DNA of 55,676 nt from Candidatus Zhuqueibacterota bacterium (GTDB lineage Bacteria > Zhuqueibacterota > Zhuqueibacteria > Residuimicrobiales > Oceaniaggregativiventaceae): the NCBI GenBank assembly GCA_014728115.1, contig WJME01000094.1, positions 1 to 55,676 on the forward strand, in the 5' to 3' direction. Made by a program: the position numbers and the translations under genes. The notes under the pieces are model-generated. The model worked only from the letters and a program-made list of their open reading frames with translations, made no database searches and was not told the DNA's origin. Positions 1-9,301 of this stretch are shown in pieces (the stretch's first letter is position 1; every line of letters begins with the position of its first letter).

Positions 1-2
1 AA

Positions 3-155
3 AAAGCCCTTATCGATATCAATCTGGTGGGACTGGGGGATGAAATGATGCGGGCAGTCCTTTCTACGTTGAAGCGGTTCCTGGGCGGCGAACCAAAAGT
101 CGAATCCAAAACCGCAGGTGCCCTTTCGGCAGCATCGGATGATGAAAATGACTGA
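3..155 (+). CDS. C-terminal end of an upstream gene (partial)
   Basis: Frame 3 is open from the window edge to a TGA at 153-155 and encodes the last 50 residues of a protein, ending in an acidic tail (SAASDDEND). The visible part is one amphipathic stretch followed by a polar low-complexity tail. I do not recognise the family. It lies directly before the PGPGW membrane protein and overlaps the longer possible starts of that gene, which suggests an operon. Confidence 0.5.
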   Translation, partial: KALIDINLVGLGDEMMRAVLSTLKRFLGGEPKVESKTAGALSAASDDEND

Positions 156-183
156 ATGGATCGAGTCTGTTAAAGGGGGGCAA

Positions 184-654
184 ATGGTGTCTGATCTCAT
201 CACCTGGGGGCAACAGAACGAAACCCTTTTATGGATATTGGCTGTCAGTTCTGTCATTATCTTTGTAGGCACTCTGCTTGCAGCTCCGTGGTTGATGGCG
301 CGTATCCCGGCTGACTATTTTACCCGCAGAGGCCAACGCCGTATTCGTGGTCTTGATCTTCCACCCCTGCTTTACGGTGTTTTGATGGTCCTGAAAAACG
401 TCCTCGGTTTTATCTTTGTGATCGCCGGTATTCTGATGCTGGTTCTGCCCGGACAAGGTATACTCACCATCCTGGCGGGCATTATTCTCTTGAATTTTCC
501 AGGCAAATATCGCCTCGAATGCTGGATAGTCAAACATAAACCGGTATATCGTACGATTAATTGGTTTCGCAGACGTCGAGGTAAAAAACCTTTGATCCTG
601 AAAGAAATTCTGCCCAAAAATCAGCCATCCCGATCCGATCCCAAGTCGAAATAG
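184..654 (+). CDS. PGPGW-family small membrane protein
   Basis: Predicted inner-membrane protein of about 156 residues with one N-terminal hydrophobic segment (around residues 15-37) and a hydrophobic hairpin (around 65-107). The hairpin carries LVLPGQGILTILAGIILL followed by FPGK, which matches the PGPGW family of putative transmembrane proteins; the function of that family is not known. The C-terminus is strongly basic (WFRRRRGKK), as expected for a cytoplasmic tail. I chose the ATG at 184 because AAAGGGGGG lies just upstream; in-frame starts at 118 (GTG), 139, 142 and 148 are possible, and the last would overlap the stop of the preceding gene for coupled translation. Confidence 0.7.
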   Translation: MVSDLITWGQQNETLLWILAVSSVIIFVGTLLAAPWLMARIPADYFTRRGQRRIRGLDLPPLLYGVLMVLKNVLGFIFVIAGILMLVLPGQGILTILAGIILLNFPGKYRLECWIVKHKPVYRTINWFRRRRGKKPLILKEILPKNQPSRSDPKSK

Positions 655-746
655 CCTGCAGATGCTCAAAAGCGCTTGCAAAACAGTTCTAAAATCCACA
701 CATTATATTGTCTGAATTAAACTTGAAAACCAGAAAGAGTAGAAAA

Positions 747-2708
747 ATGGCTGGGTCAAAATCTATCCCGTTTTTGATTCTTTTTTCAATTTCCTTTGCA
801 TTTTCTCAGATCAGGGTAGTGACAAACAGTACCCCGCAAGCCATTGTTGTCATCGCTGACAATCCGTCTGCGACCGCCAAATTTGCCGCCCAAGAGTTGG
901 TTGATCATATTGCTCTCGCTACCGGGATAACGCTCCGTGTCATTCCGGAATCGAATCAGCAGGAGGATCCTTTTTCACGTCTCTATATCGGTGAGACAAA
1001 AGCTGCTGCCAAACAAGGCATCGATGCAAAACGATTACCGCGCGAGACCTTTATCATGCGTTCTGTGGGTAATGATCTTTTCATCCTGGGAAATGAAAGT
1101 GATGCTGACCCGCTGGATCCGCGCAATCCTGATGTGGGCACTCTGTTCGGAGTTTACGAGTTTCTGGAAAACTTTGTCAATGTGCGCTGGTTATGGCCGG
1201 GCAAACTGGGCACGTTTGTGCCCCGGGCAAGTACCATCGAAATCCCGGCTGTTAAACAGCTCGAACAGCCGGCCCTGTTCTTTCGGCATATGAGAAATCA
1301 TGGCCATGTCATGGACGAGAACAGTCTGGATGCCAGGCTGGGGTTTTCACCCTCTGTCGCTCAACAGTATCATGAGGCTTTGGACTTTTTATATCGCCGG
1401 CATCGCATGGGGGGATTGGATGCCATGCCAGCAACAGGTCATAACAAGATTGACTGGCGAAAATACGGTCAAACACATCCTGAATGGTTTGTGCTCACGA
1501 GTGAGGGACGTCGGGGCAATCCCAAGCCCGGCCGAGAAGATCCTCAAGTCTCCTTGTGTGTAACGAATGAAGAACTACAGGACTTTATCATCGATCAATG
1601 GGATGGTAAAAGCACCCTCGTCGTCGGGCCTGAAGATTCTCCCGGACGCTGTCTGTGTGAAAAATGCAGGGCCTGGGATGCTCCCCAGCCCGAGACCCCG
1701 CCCTGGTTCGCCACCCTCATGTACACCGATGAGGACACGGATGTGTTTTACGGTCAAACCTCTGACCGGTATGCCCGTTTTTGGAAGGTCATTCAAGAAA
1801 AAGCAGCCAAAATCAATCCGGATGTTCTGGTCTCTGTCTCTTATCTCTATGAAAACGAATTTACTGCCCCGGTTGCCGATATCAGATTGGGCAAAAATTT
1901 CTTTGGTGAATTTGTACAGTGGCGTGATCCCCATCTTCGTTATTTCCCCATGCCCGATGCTGCGTTCGAGTGGATCAAAGAACAATGGCTGGGCTGGAAA
2001 CGAACCGGCATCAGAATGGCATACCGACCCAACTATTTGCATGATGGTTATGTCCTGCCCCATTTTGAAACCCGTCAGTCGGGAGAGTTTTTCAAGTTTG
2101 CCTACGAACAGGGCATGGAAGGAACCGACTTTGATATGAATACCGGGCAGTGGGCCGTACAGGGATTGCGGCTCTATATGCATCTGCGGTTGCACAGTGA
2201 TCCCGAGTTGGAGATCGAAACCATCCGGCAGGAATATTTTCAAGCTTTTGGTCCGGCTGCCAAAAGCGTTGAAAAATATTTCGATTACTGGGAAAAGTAT
2301 GCGATTGAGAATACTCTGAATTTTATACAGAATATGGAAGTGAGGCGATATGCAAAATATCCGCTAGAGGTGCATGAAGCTTTTCCGCCGGAGGTGTTTG
2401 TTCCTGCAACAGCATTATTGGAACGAGCGTTAAAAGAAGCACAGTCCAGTCCGCTTTCGGAATTTGCAGAGCGCGTAAAATTCCTGCAGATCGGATTACA
2501 GCATGCTCTTTTGACCATAGAGTTGGCTGCCATACACGATGGTCAAAAAGAGGTGCCTCAAAACCGATTAAACGATGCTAAAGGAGCGTTGCGAAATTTG
2601 GTGCAATTTCGCAAGGATCACGAGCATCTCTTTTTCTCCGATCTCTATCATGTGACGAGTTATTGGGAAGGAAGGTGCTGGGATATGGATTATTTTGATG
2701 GACTTTGA
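747..2708 (+). CDS. Secreted DUF4838 protein, glucuronidase-like fold
   Basis: About 653 residues. A signal peptide (MAGSKSIPFLILFSISFAFS) starts at the ATG at 747, which is preferred over the TTG at 708 because it gives a clean signal sequence. The order after cleavage is a small alpha/beta domain (about residues 20-130, with LYIGETKAA and GTLFGVYEFLE) like that at the N-terminus of GH67/GH20 enzymes, then a long TIM-barrel-like part with the DUF4838 hallmarks CVTNEELQ, GPEDSPGRCLCEKC and YLYENEF. DUF4838 proteins occur in polysaccharide-degradation loci and are thought to act on glycans, but their reaction is not established. The gene sits 200 bases before a heparinase-like lyase, so both probably act on the same uronic-acid-containing substrate outside the cytoplasm. 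Confidence 0.75.
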   Translation: MAGSKSIPFLILFSISFAFSQIRVVTNSTPQAIVVIADNPSATAKFAAQELVDHIALATGITLRVIPESNQQEDPFSRLYIGETKAAAKQGIDAKRLPRETFIMRSVGNDLFILGNESDADPLDPRNPDVGTLFGVYEFLENFVNVRWLWPGKLGTFVPRASTIEIPAVKQLEQPALFFRHMRNHGHVMDENSLDARLGFSPSVAQQYHEALDFLYRRHRMGGLDAMPATGHNKIDWRKYGQTHPEWFVLTSEGRRGNPKPGREDPQVSLCVTNEELQDFIIDQWDGKSTLVVGPEDSPGRCLCEKCRAWDAPQPETPPWFATLMYTDEDTDVFYGQTSDRYARFWKVIQEKAAKINPDVLVSVSYLYENEFTAPVADIRLGKNFFGEFVQWRDPHLRYFPMPDAAFEWIKEQWLGWKRTGIRMAYRPNYLHDGYVLPHFETRQSGEFFKFAYEQGMEGTDFDMNTGQWAVQGLRLYMHLRLHSDPELEIETIRQEYFQAFGPAAKSVEKYFDYWEKYAIENTLNFIQNMEVRRYAKYPLEVHEAFPPEVFVPATALLERALKEAQSSPLSEFAERVKFLQIGLQHALLTIELAAIHDGQKEVPQNRLNDAKGALRNLVQFRKDHEHLFFSDLYHVTSYWEGRCWDMDYFDGL

Positions 2709-2910
2709 TCCGGCAGGAGACCTGAATCGTTCCACTCGTTTTTGTCGGCAATTATTGTCGATAGCAAAAGTTGACAATTCAGGTGATAATTCATAGGCAC
2801 TCGATATCTGGCAAGTTTTGATAAAATTACGATACTCAAGATCCCGAATCTCTATTTTGAATAGATTTTGTATGCGGGATTTCATTCTGTTTAAACTATG
2901 GAATTATCTC

Positions 2911-5415
2911 ATGGATTCATCATCTAAACCGGTCATCATGTGCCTCGCTATACTCTTCCTGTCCTTTTTACCCCTATACGCCATCGATCATCCTCACATC
3001 ATTGTTCGTAAATCGGATTATGATTCTCTGCAGGCCAAATCCAGGGTTTTTCCCTGGTCTTCCATAAAGTCCAAAGCAAAAAACATAGCGGCTAACCTGG
3101 AAACTACAGGTAACGAGTCTCTGGGAAAGCTCTGTACGCGGGTTCATGATATGGCCAGTGCCATGGCATTGATCTATATTCTGGAACCGGACTCGCGACC
3201 GGCGATATTGACCAAAACAGAGACGCAGTTACGGCAAGCGATCGACAAAATCCGCAGGCTCAAGGGGGATGAAACCGACCATGGTCATAATGTGGCTCCG
3301 GCTCATGCCGCATTTATGATGTATTTGTTGCTGGATATCCTTTATGACGATCTCGATGAGACGTTGCGTATGGCCATCGAAGCCGATTGTGATGCCATCG
3401 CAAAGGGACATACATCCTCATGGCTCTCCAGCGCCTACTCTATCAAAGGCATGCATGCGCTGTATCATAAAGGTAAAAGTCAGCAATTCGAACAGTATAA
3501 AGATCTTTATAAAGACTATATTTTAAATTTGACCACAGGTGACGGCGTCTATACCACGGGACCGGGATATACCAAGAGCCGTCTGTTTATGGACAACCGC
3601 ATGCAAAAAAAGATTTTTATGGATATCTGTGAATACCAGGGTTATCACGAGTTTTATTCCCATCCCAAACTACATTATTTGATGGAATGGGTGATGGGAT
3701 ATACCATGACCCCGTTCAACCGTTCGTTTACCTTTGGCGATACGCCGCCTACAAAAAGTTTGAATGAATGGTCTGTAGCTGCCTTGCGGGCCAATCGGTT
3801 CACGCGTCGGGCTCAGGCATTTGCCTCATACCAACTGGGTCCGCTTACAGAGCAAAACACGACCGGTGGATTGTTGCATTATTTGTTATGTGACAGTCTG
3901 CCCGTCCCCCCGGAACGGCCAAAGAGCAAAGTTTTTGCCAATGGGGGAGCATGGTTTTTTGAGGATTCGGATTCTGATCGTGCACTCGCCGGAGCATTGT
4001 GGAATGCGGATACTGAAAATAAAAGTCACAATCATTTTGATGTCAATGCCATTCATGTTGCAGCGTATGGGGAGCATGTACTGCGCAATTCTGGGTATAC
4101 TGGTTCAGGAAAGCCGGATCCCGGGAGATGGACATGGCTGCACTACACCGCCGAATCGTCTAACACCTTGATGCTCAGTCACAAGAATCACCAGTCCTGG
4201 CGGGGCGGGGGAGTGAGCGAAACGCTGTTCGATGATGTGATGGACTATGCCTGCGGCAACTCTGGTAATGCCCTGGTTCTGGCAACGCACCAACGCAATT
4301 TTATTTACATTAAATCGCATTCTGGTGTTTCACCCGGCTATTTTATCACCATCGACGATGTGCAAGCCGGATTTATCTGGAGCAAGACTGAACCCGTGAG
4401 TATTGCCTGGCACCCCAATTCGCGGTCTATGCCGGAGGTCAGCTCTGATTACACTGAATATCGTTGGCCCATCCAGGGATGCAACTATAGCGGGCATCCG
4501 GTCGGGGTTTCCCTGTTTTTGGCCACCCCTTGTAAAGAACTGGATATGAGAACCGGTTATCTCGGATCGTACAGTGATTGCAGTGCTTTTGATGCGCCTT
4601 ACCTTTATGCGACATATGAACTTGAAAACAGCCATGCTTGTATCGTAACCGGAATATTCCCCTATGATGATTCCCACCCTGTTCCGCATCCTCGTCGCCT
4701 CTTGCTTGAAAATGGCCAGGGAATGATCGTCGAACACAAACAGGGAATCGAGGATATAGTCCTGAGTGCTCCCCACCCCTCTACATTACATTACAATTCA
4801 ATAGATGCTCATGGACTCTCTGCCTTGTGGCGTCAGCTTGATCAGAGCGTAGAGTGGTTTTTTCTTCGACAGGGTACATCCTTTTTATACAATGATTCCC
4901 TGGATGGTATTGTTGCTGAACATCCCTTGACCATGATTTCCAGGGCGTCACACGGTCAATTTATCACCCCCTCGAATAGAATAACTTTTTACCAACCAGC
5001 AATAAAATCAATTTCATTGCAAGGACTGGCCACCCGAGTCGTCGATTATGGAGAAAACTGGATGACCATCAAAGTCGACTCTGGACACTATGAATATACC
5101 CTCGAGACCGGTTCAACCCGTGTAATTTCTTTGCCCTCGGAACAAGCAGGACGACAACTCGAGCTCGGCCCAAATTACCCCAATCCTTTTAATGCTGATA
5201 CGCAATTGCATTACCAATTGCCCCATTCCGGTCATGTCGTGTTGGCCATTTATAATCTAAAAGGACAGCGGGTTGCCACTCTGGTCGATGAGAATCAAAA
5301 TGCCGGACAATATAGCCTCCGATTTAGCGCTCGGCATTTAAGCAGTGGTCTCTATTTTGCCCGATTACAAAGCCGGGGACAGGTAAAGGTGCAAAAGCTG
5401 TTGCTGCAAAAATAG
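2911..5415 (+). CDS. Secreted heparinase II/III-family lyase with sorting domain
   Basis: About 834 residues from the ATG at 2911, which begins a signal peptide (MDSSSKPVIMCLAILFLSFL, cleaved near YA-ID); the open frame runs upstream to a TTG at 2818 without a signal. An (alpha/alpha) toroid-like N-terminal half contains GDGVYTTGPGYTKSR; the central beta domain has the heparinase II/III signature NHFDVNAIHVAAYGEHVLR, and Tyr and His there fit the catalytic residues of this polysaccharide lyase family. The last 80 residues form a FlgD-Ig-like type IX sorting domain: LGPNYPNPFNADTQL, then YNLKGQRVATL and SSGLYFARL. I infer an exported or surface lyase cutting uronate-containing polysaccharide; the exact substrate cannot be read from sequence. 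It pairs with the DUF4838 gene upstream. Confidence 0.82.
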   Translation: MDSSSKPVIMCLAILFLSFLPLYAIDHPHIIVRKSDYDSLQAKSRVFPWSSIKSKAKNIAANLETTGNESLGKLCTRVHDMASAMALIYILEPDSRPAILTKTETQLRQAIDKIRRLKGDETDHGHNVAPAHAAFMMYLLLDILYDDLDETLRMAIEADCDAIAKGHTSSWLSSAYSIKGMHALYHKGKSQQFEQYKDLYKDYILNLTTGDGVYTTGPGYTKSRLFMDNRMQKKIFMDICEYQGYHEFYSHPKLHYLMEWVMGYTMTPFNRSFTFGDTPPTKSLNEWSVAALRANRFTRRAQAFASYQLGPLTEQNTTGGLLHYLLCDSLPVPPERPKSKVFANGGAWFFEDSDSDRALAGALWNADTENKSHNHFDVNAIHVAAYGEHVLRNSGYTGSGKPDPGRWTWLHYTAESSNTLMLSHKNHQSWRGGGVSETLFDDVMDYACGNSGNALVLATHQRNFIYIKSHSGVSPGYFITIDDVQAGFIWSKTEPVSIAWHPNSRSMPEVSSDYTEYRWPIQGCNYSGHPVGVSLFLATPCKELDMRTGYLGSYSDCSAFDAPYLYATYELENSHACIVTGIFPYDDSHPVPHPRRLLLENGQGMIVEHKQGIEDIVLSAPHPSTLHYNSIDAHGLSALWRQLDQSVEWFFLRQGTSFLYNDSLDGIVAEHPLTMISRASHGQFITPSNRITFYQPAIKSISLQGLATRVVDYGENWMTIKVDSGHYEYTLETGSTRVISLPSEQAGRQLELGPNYPNPFNADTQLHYQLPHSGHVVLAIYNLKGQRVATLVDENQNAGQYSLRFSARHLSSGLYFARLQSRGQVKVQKLLLQK

Positions 5416-5446
5416 TATCATTAGACTCTAGAAAATGACAAAAAAT

Positions 5447-5490
5447 CAACGCAGAGAGTGCAGAAAAATTGCAAAGGTCGCTAAGGAAAG
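5447..5490. repeat. Dispersed intergenic 'cgcagag' repeat, copy
   Basis: The 285-base spacer 5416-5700 has no convincing gene. It holds the string caacgcagagagtgcagaaa followed by ttgcaaaggtcgctaagg, a degenerate relative of the string at 46919-46980, where the reverse complement reads aaacgcagagatcgcaatga. This is a by-eye match; copy number elsewhere in the genome is unknown. Confidence 0.3.
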
Positions 5491-5700
5491 AAAACAAAAA
5501 CCAAAAGCCCGAGTGCACCTGTTATCCGGTATCAATACTGAATGCAATTAAAGCCATTTTTTTCAAATGAGTTTATACAAGGGGAAATGAGCTACGAATA
5601 TTTATTTTGGAAAGCAGTGAAATCATTACAAATTTTACAAACTTTACCGAATAGAGCAGGTCCGGTCACCGGGTCCTGATAAAATAGAAAGGATCAACAC

Positions 5701-6162
5701 ATGGCCCGAAAAAGCGCAGGTCTCTTGATGTACAGAAAAAACGAGCAGGGAAATCCCGAATTTTTTCTCGTACATATGGGCGGACCTTTCTGGGCCAAAA
5801 AAGACAAAGGCGCCTGGACCATTCCCAAAGGGGAATATGAACCGGATCAGGATTCCCTCGAGGCTGCAAAAAGAGAGTTCAAGGAAGAAACCGGGTTTAA
5901 CGCTGAAGGAGAGTTTATAGAGCTCACCCCAGTTAAACAATCTGGCGGCAAAGAGGTCTGTGCCTGGGCGTTTAAAGGTAACGCCGACCCGGATGAGATT
6001 CAGAGCAACACCTTTGAGATGGAATGGCCTCCAAAGTCCGGAAAGAAACAGAAATTTTTAGAGGTGGATAAAGCCGGATGGTTTTCGCCTGACAAAGCCA
6101 AAGAAAAGATAATCAAAGCACAACAAGCGTTTGTTGACGAATTACTCGCAAAACTAAAATAG
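5701..6162 (+). CDS. Nudix hydrolase, NTP/diadenosine-polyphosphate type
   Basis: A 153-residue cytoplasmic protein with the full length of a single Nudix domain. The Nudix box is at about residues 41-63: GEYEPDQ then AAKREFKEETGF, so the catalytic REFKEE helix is intact. The family Glu at G-x5-E is Gln here; that position is structural rather than metal-binding, so activity is probably kept. The beginning (ARKSAGLLMYRK) and the segment KDKGAWTIPKG fit the NUDT2/YjhB-like branch that hydrolyses diadenosine polyphosphates or other capped nucleotides; the true substrate is unknown. GAAAGG lies 8-13 bases before the ATG. It has no obvious operon partner. Confidence 0.88.
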   Translation: MARKSAGLLMYRKNEQGNPEFFLVHMGGPFWAKKDKGAWTIPKGEYEPDQDSLEAAKREFKEETGFNAEGEFIELTPVKQSGGKEVCAWAFKGNADPDEIQSNTFEMEWPPKSGKKQKFLEVDKAGWFSPDKAKEKIIKAQQAFVDELLAKLK

Positions 6163-6542
6163 ACCCGATAGGATCGATTTGGCGACCATATTTTATGCTT
6201 TATCCTCTTTCAAACGTGTAAAAAGTTGGATCATCTCAAATTGAAAATAAAGGGTCGTACGCAAAACCGCCGTCAGCAGATGGTCTGTTTTTGAGTGCAG
6301 GTCTCTGAATGATGAAAACGGGTTTGCGATCCTTCCGCTTGGTTACCCACCTGTGCACCGTTTTCAGTCGGAATTTCGTTCGGATTCCTGCTGTTCCCTT
6401 AAACACACCCGTCACGAAAATCGAGGGTTATTTGCCCAACCCTGGATCATTATCGTCAAAAGACAGTCAGTTGATATCATTGCGTAAGGTACCTGCCATA
6501 GTCGCTGATGATATTGCCTTGTAAACACACCGGAGATTCACC
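6163..6542. other. Intergenic, no gene recognised
   Basis: A 380-base spacer between the Nudix gene and the NADH dehydrogenase gene. A 71-codon open frame (6309-6524) has no recognisable features and no good ribosome-binding site, and I do not call it a gene. The leader and promoter of the NADH dehydrogenase gene must lie here, but I see no clear promoter boxes or terminator. Confidence 0.5.
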
Positions 6543-7853
6543 ATGTCTGAAGCAAACCACAAAGTCGTCATTGTTGGCGGAGGGTTTGGAGGATTATATG
6601 CTGCAAAAGCATTAAAGCCCTCATTTATCGATTTGACACTTGTTGATAAACGCAATTTCCATCTTTTTCAGCCTCTTCTTTATCAGGTCGCTACAGGGGG
6701 ATTGTCTCCGGCTGATATATCTTCACCATTCCGGGCAGTTTTAAAACGTCATACCAATACCCGGGTCTTGTTGGATAAGGTGATTGATATCGAACCTTCC
6801 CAAAAACGTGTGCGATTGGAATCGGGGTCATTCATTGACTATGATTCACTTGTCGTGGCGACAGGGGCGAGCCATTCTTATTTTGGCCATTCCGAGTGGG
6901 AACGATTTGCTCCCGGTCTCAAGACGATCGAAGAAGCAACGGATATTCGCAGCAGAATTTTGATGGCTTTTGAACAGGCAGAAAAGGAAAAAGATGAAAA
7001 AAGACGACAACGTCTTATGACGTTTGCTATTGTCGGGGCCGGACCGACAGGTGTTGAAATGGCTGGCGCGATCGGCGAATTGGCCCATGAGACGTTGAAA
7101 GATGATTTTCGTGATATCGATACGACAAAAGCCACCATCTATCTTTTGGATGCCCTCGAGCGTGTTTTGCCACCCTATCCTGAACAGCTCTCAGCAAAAG
7201 CCAAAAGAGCATTGGAACACCTGGGAGTTACGATACGCACAGGGGCTATGGTTACAAAGGTAGACGAACACGGTTTGACCTATAAATGTGATGATGAATC
7301 TGTATCCATCGAGACCCGTAATGTTTTCTGGGCCGCAGGAGTAAAAGCTTCCTCGATAGGACATCGAATCGCTGAACAAACAACAGCAGATCTTGATTCA
7401 GCGGGCCGGGTGCATGTATCTCCCTATTGCACAGTAAAAGGATATGACGATATCTTTGTGATCGGAGATCTGGCCCACTTTGAAACTCCGGATGGAGAGG
7501 TTTTGCCAGGTGTGGCCGCTGTTGCCATTGACCAGGGAAAATATGTAGCGGACGTCATTAAACGCCGGGTCAAGGAAAAGCAGATTGAAAAATATTCCTA
7601 TCAGGATCGAGGCCGCCTTGCGGTCATAGGACGCAATAAAGCGGTAGCTGCCATCGGCAGGTTTCGCTTTTCCGGCTCTTTTGCCTGGGTGCTTTGGCTG
7701 TTTGTCCATTTGATGTACCTGGTCGAGTTTTCGAATCGATTGCTCGTGTTTATTCAGTGGGGAATGAATTATACCACTCGAAATCGTGGTGCCCGCTTGA
7801 TCTCCGGTAAAAGCAAAGATTTACCCTCTGAGAGATACTGGGAAACCCCATAA
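6543..7853 (+). CDS. ndh: Type II NADH dehydrogenase (NDH-2)
   Basis: A 436-residue flavoprotein that oxidises NADH and passes electrons to membrane quinones without pumping protons. The FAD-binding Rossmann motif is near the N-terminus (VVIVGGGFGGLYAAKAL, residues 8-24), and a second nucleotide-binding motif for NADH is FAIVGAGPTGVEMAGAIGEL (about 160-179). The second FAD contact VIGDLAHF is near residue 306. FHLFQPLLYQVATGGLSP is a typical NDH-2 segment. The C-terminal tail has an amphipathic or hydrophobic stretch (FAWVLWLFVHLMYLVEF) that anchors such enzymes to the inner membrane. The CGGAG before ATG 6543 is a suitable ribosome-binding site. It appears monocistronic. Confidence 0.93.
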   Translation: MSEANHKVVIVGGGFGGLYAAKALKPSFIDLTLVDKRNFHLFQPLLYQVATGGLSPADISSPFRAVLKRHTNTRVLLDKVIDIEPSQKRVRLESGSFIDYDSLVVATGASHSYFGHSEWERFAPGLKTIEEATDIRSRILMAFEQAEKEKDEKRRQRLMTFAIVGAGPTGVEMAGAIGELAHETLKDDFRDIDTTKATIYLLDALERVLPPYPEQLSAKAKRALEHLGVTIRTGAMVTKVDEHGLTYKCDDESVSIETRNVFWAAGVKASSIGHRIAEQTTADLDSAGRVHVSPYCTVKGYDDIFVIGDLAHFETPDGEVLPGVAAVAIDQGKYVADVIKRRVKEKQIEKYSYQDRGRLAVIGRNKAVAAIGRFRFSGSFAWVLWLFVHLMYLVEFSNRLLVFIQWGMNYTTRNRGARLISGKSKDLPSERYWETP

Positions 7854-8214
7854 TTGCGTACTTGTGTTTAATCAAATCAGGTACGAAATTTATAGTCCTC
7901 TGTGCACTTTAGCTTCATGAGGGCTCCTCTCTAGATTACTCAAGATCTTGTCACCACGAGTTTGTGACGGCAATTGACACCATTTTTTCAATTCAGTGTA
8001 AATTTTTTTTCTGAGACTCGAAACTCTTTTGATTTTTTTTGCATTTATAAAAATTTTCCTTGAATGTTTCCTCAAAAATTTTCATACTGTTAATGTTGTT
8101 GCTCCCTTTGTAATACCTTTCCGGATTCTGTGTTATCATTTCTAGCTTTTTTTATGTGCAATACCTCTTTATTCATTGCGTTCTACAAGAACGGACTAAA
8201 AACCAGGAGGAAAA
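7854..8214. other. Intergenic leader region
   Basis: A 361-base AT-rich spacer. It contains a short inverted repeat, gtcaccacgagtttgtgac (about 7948-7966), and runs of T and A, but no gene that I can support. The strong aggagg before 8215 lies at its end. No clear promoter boxes with normal spacing were found. Confidence 0.4.
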
Positions 8215-8889
8215 ATGCGCAAGTCGACCGCTGTTCTTATCCTTTCTACGTATTTTTTTTCTTTATTTTTTCCCTGTCACATGTTAGCGCAAAACGATAC
8301 GATAAGGATCACCAAGATCAAGGACAATCATTTTGCGATAAACAAAGGATCGAATGATGGCATTGCCGAAGATGACCTTATGGTGATTGTCAGAAATGAA
8401 AAAACGATAGGCAAGGCCAGAGTTGCATTGGTCAGAGAGAATGCCAGTGCCTTATCTGTTATTTCCTTGGAAGAAGGTGCAACTCTTCAGATAGGGGATC
8501 GAGTGATCAGGACCTTTACAAATGAAAAGGATATACTGGAAGAGGCACTCTCTACAGCAAATCAGCAGTCCCCGCAAAATTACTATTATCTCGGTCAGCG
8601 TCGAGCGGATCTTGAATATAGCGGTGCAGGTGCAATTGTGGGCGGTCTTGTCTCTGGTACGCTGCTTGGGCTCATTGGTTGGGGATTGGGATATGCGATC
8701 ATGTCCAGTTCTGAGCCTGATGTTCCTCCATACCACCTTAGCTCTCTGAACAGCCAGCAGCAGTTCCAGTTTTCATCCGGTTATATAGATAAGGCCAAAA
8801 GCAAACGAAACGGAAAATTTCATGCCGGAGCCGCAATCGGTACTCTGGTTGCTGTGATAATTGTATTAAATACCGCTGAGGCAAATTAA
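8215..8889 (+). CDS. Exported protein with FlgT-C-like barrel and glycine zipper
   Basis: A 224-residue protein with a signal peptide (MRKSTAVLILSTYFFSLFF, cleaved after MLAQ). Residues about 28-105 form a small beta domain (NKGSNDGIAEDDLMVIV, GKARVALVRENASALSVI, LQIGDRVIRTF) resembling the FlgT C-terminal type barrel seen in many envelope proteins. A glycine-rich hydrophobic segment follows at about 143-165 (YSGAGAIVGGLVSGTLLGLI), resembling a glycine zipper, and another hydrophobic stretch is near the C-terminus (AAIGTLVAVIIVL). It probably sits in the envelope; the function is unknown. The ATG is chosen because AGGAGG lies 5-10 bases upstream. Confidence 0.7.
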   Translation: MRKSTAVLILSTYFFSLFFPCHMLAQNDTIRITKIKDNHFAINKGSNDGIAEDDLMVIVRNEKTIGKARVALVRENASALSVISLEEGATLQIGDRVIRTFTNEKDILEEALSTANQQSPQNYYYLGQRRADLEYSGAGAIVGGLVSGTLLGLIGWGLGYAIMSSSEPDVPPYHLSSLNSQQQFQFSSGYIDKAKSKRNGKFHAGAAIGTLVAVIIVLNTAEAN

Positions 8890-8991
8890 GGTGATTATCT
8901 GAGATGTAATTCCCCATATATATTTGTGTAAAATCTGGAGCCTTGATATGACAACGAGATCGCAAATTAAAGTGAGTAAATGGCATTCTGA

Positions 8992-9207
8992 AAATCCTCT
9001 GTTAATTCATTCGAACCCCATGGCAGCGCCTTTTTTGCCTGGGATGTCGTGGTTTCTGCGTTGGTTCTTGTCGTTTTCATTGTTACCGAGTCCAAACGCC
9101 TTGGTCTCAAAACAATCTGGCTTGCAATCGTTGCGACGTTTACAGTAGGAGTATCGCTTGGATTGCCGCTCTTTCTTTACCTGAGACAGAGAAAGCTCGA
9201 TGCCTGA
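8992..9207 (+). pseudogene. Decayed DUF2834 membrane-protein gene (C-terminal half)
   Basis: The frame ending with TGA at 9205-9207 encodes SAFFAWDVVVSALVLVVFIV then TESKRLGLKTIWL and VGVSLGLPLFLYLRQRK, which is the C-terminal half of a DUF2834 small membrane protein (normally about 110 residues with an N-terminal helix). In this frame there is a stop at 8989-8991 and no start codon before the conserved part, and the upstream bases do not encode the usual N-terminus in any frame. I therefore read it as a truncated remnant. An overlapping 74-codon frame (8924-9148) is out of frame with the conserved sequence and is not a gene. Confidence 0.65.
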
Positions 9208-9301
9208 TGAGGGCTCAAGATTTTTGTATTTTCTCTTATAAATAATTGGCCGTTTTGGTTAAAATTGCTATTTTATAACCGGTCATTATTGGGAGAAGCG
9301 T

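Noticed and set aside
1575..2243. 222-codon minus-strand frame
   Set aside because: Antisense to the DUF4838 gene; no ribosome-binding site or motif.
6309..6524. 71-codon plus-strand frame
   Set aside because: No ribosome-binding site, no recognisable domain, atypical composition.
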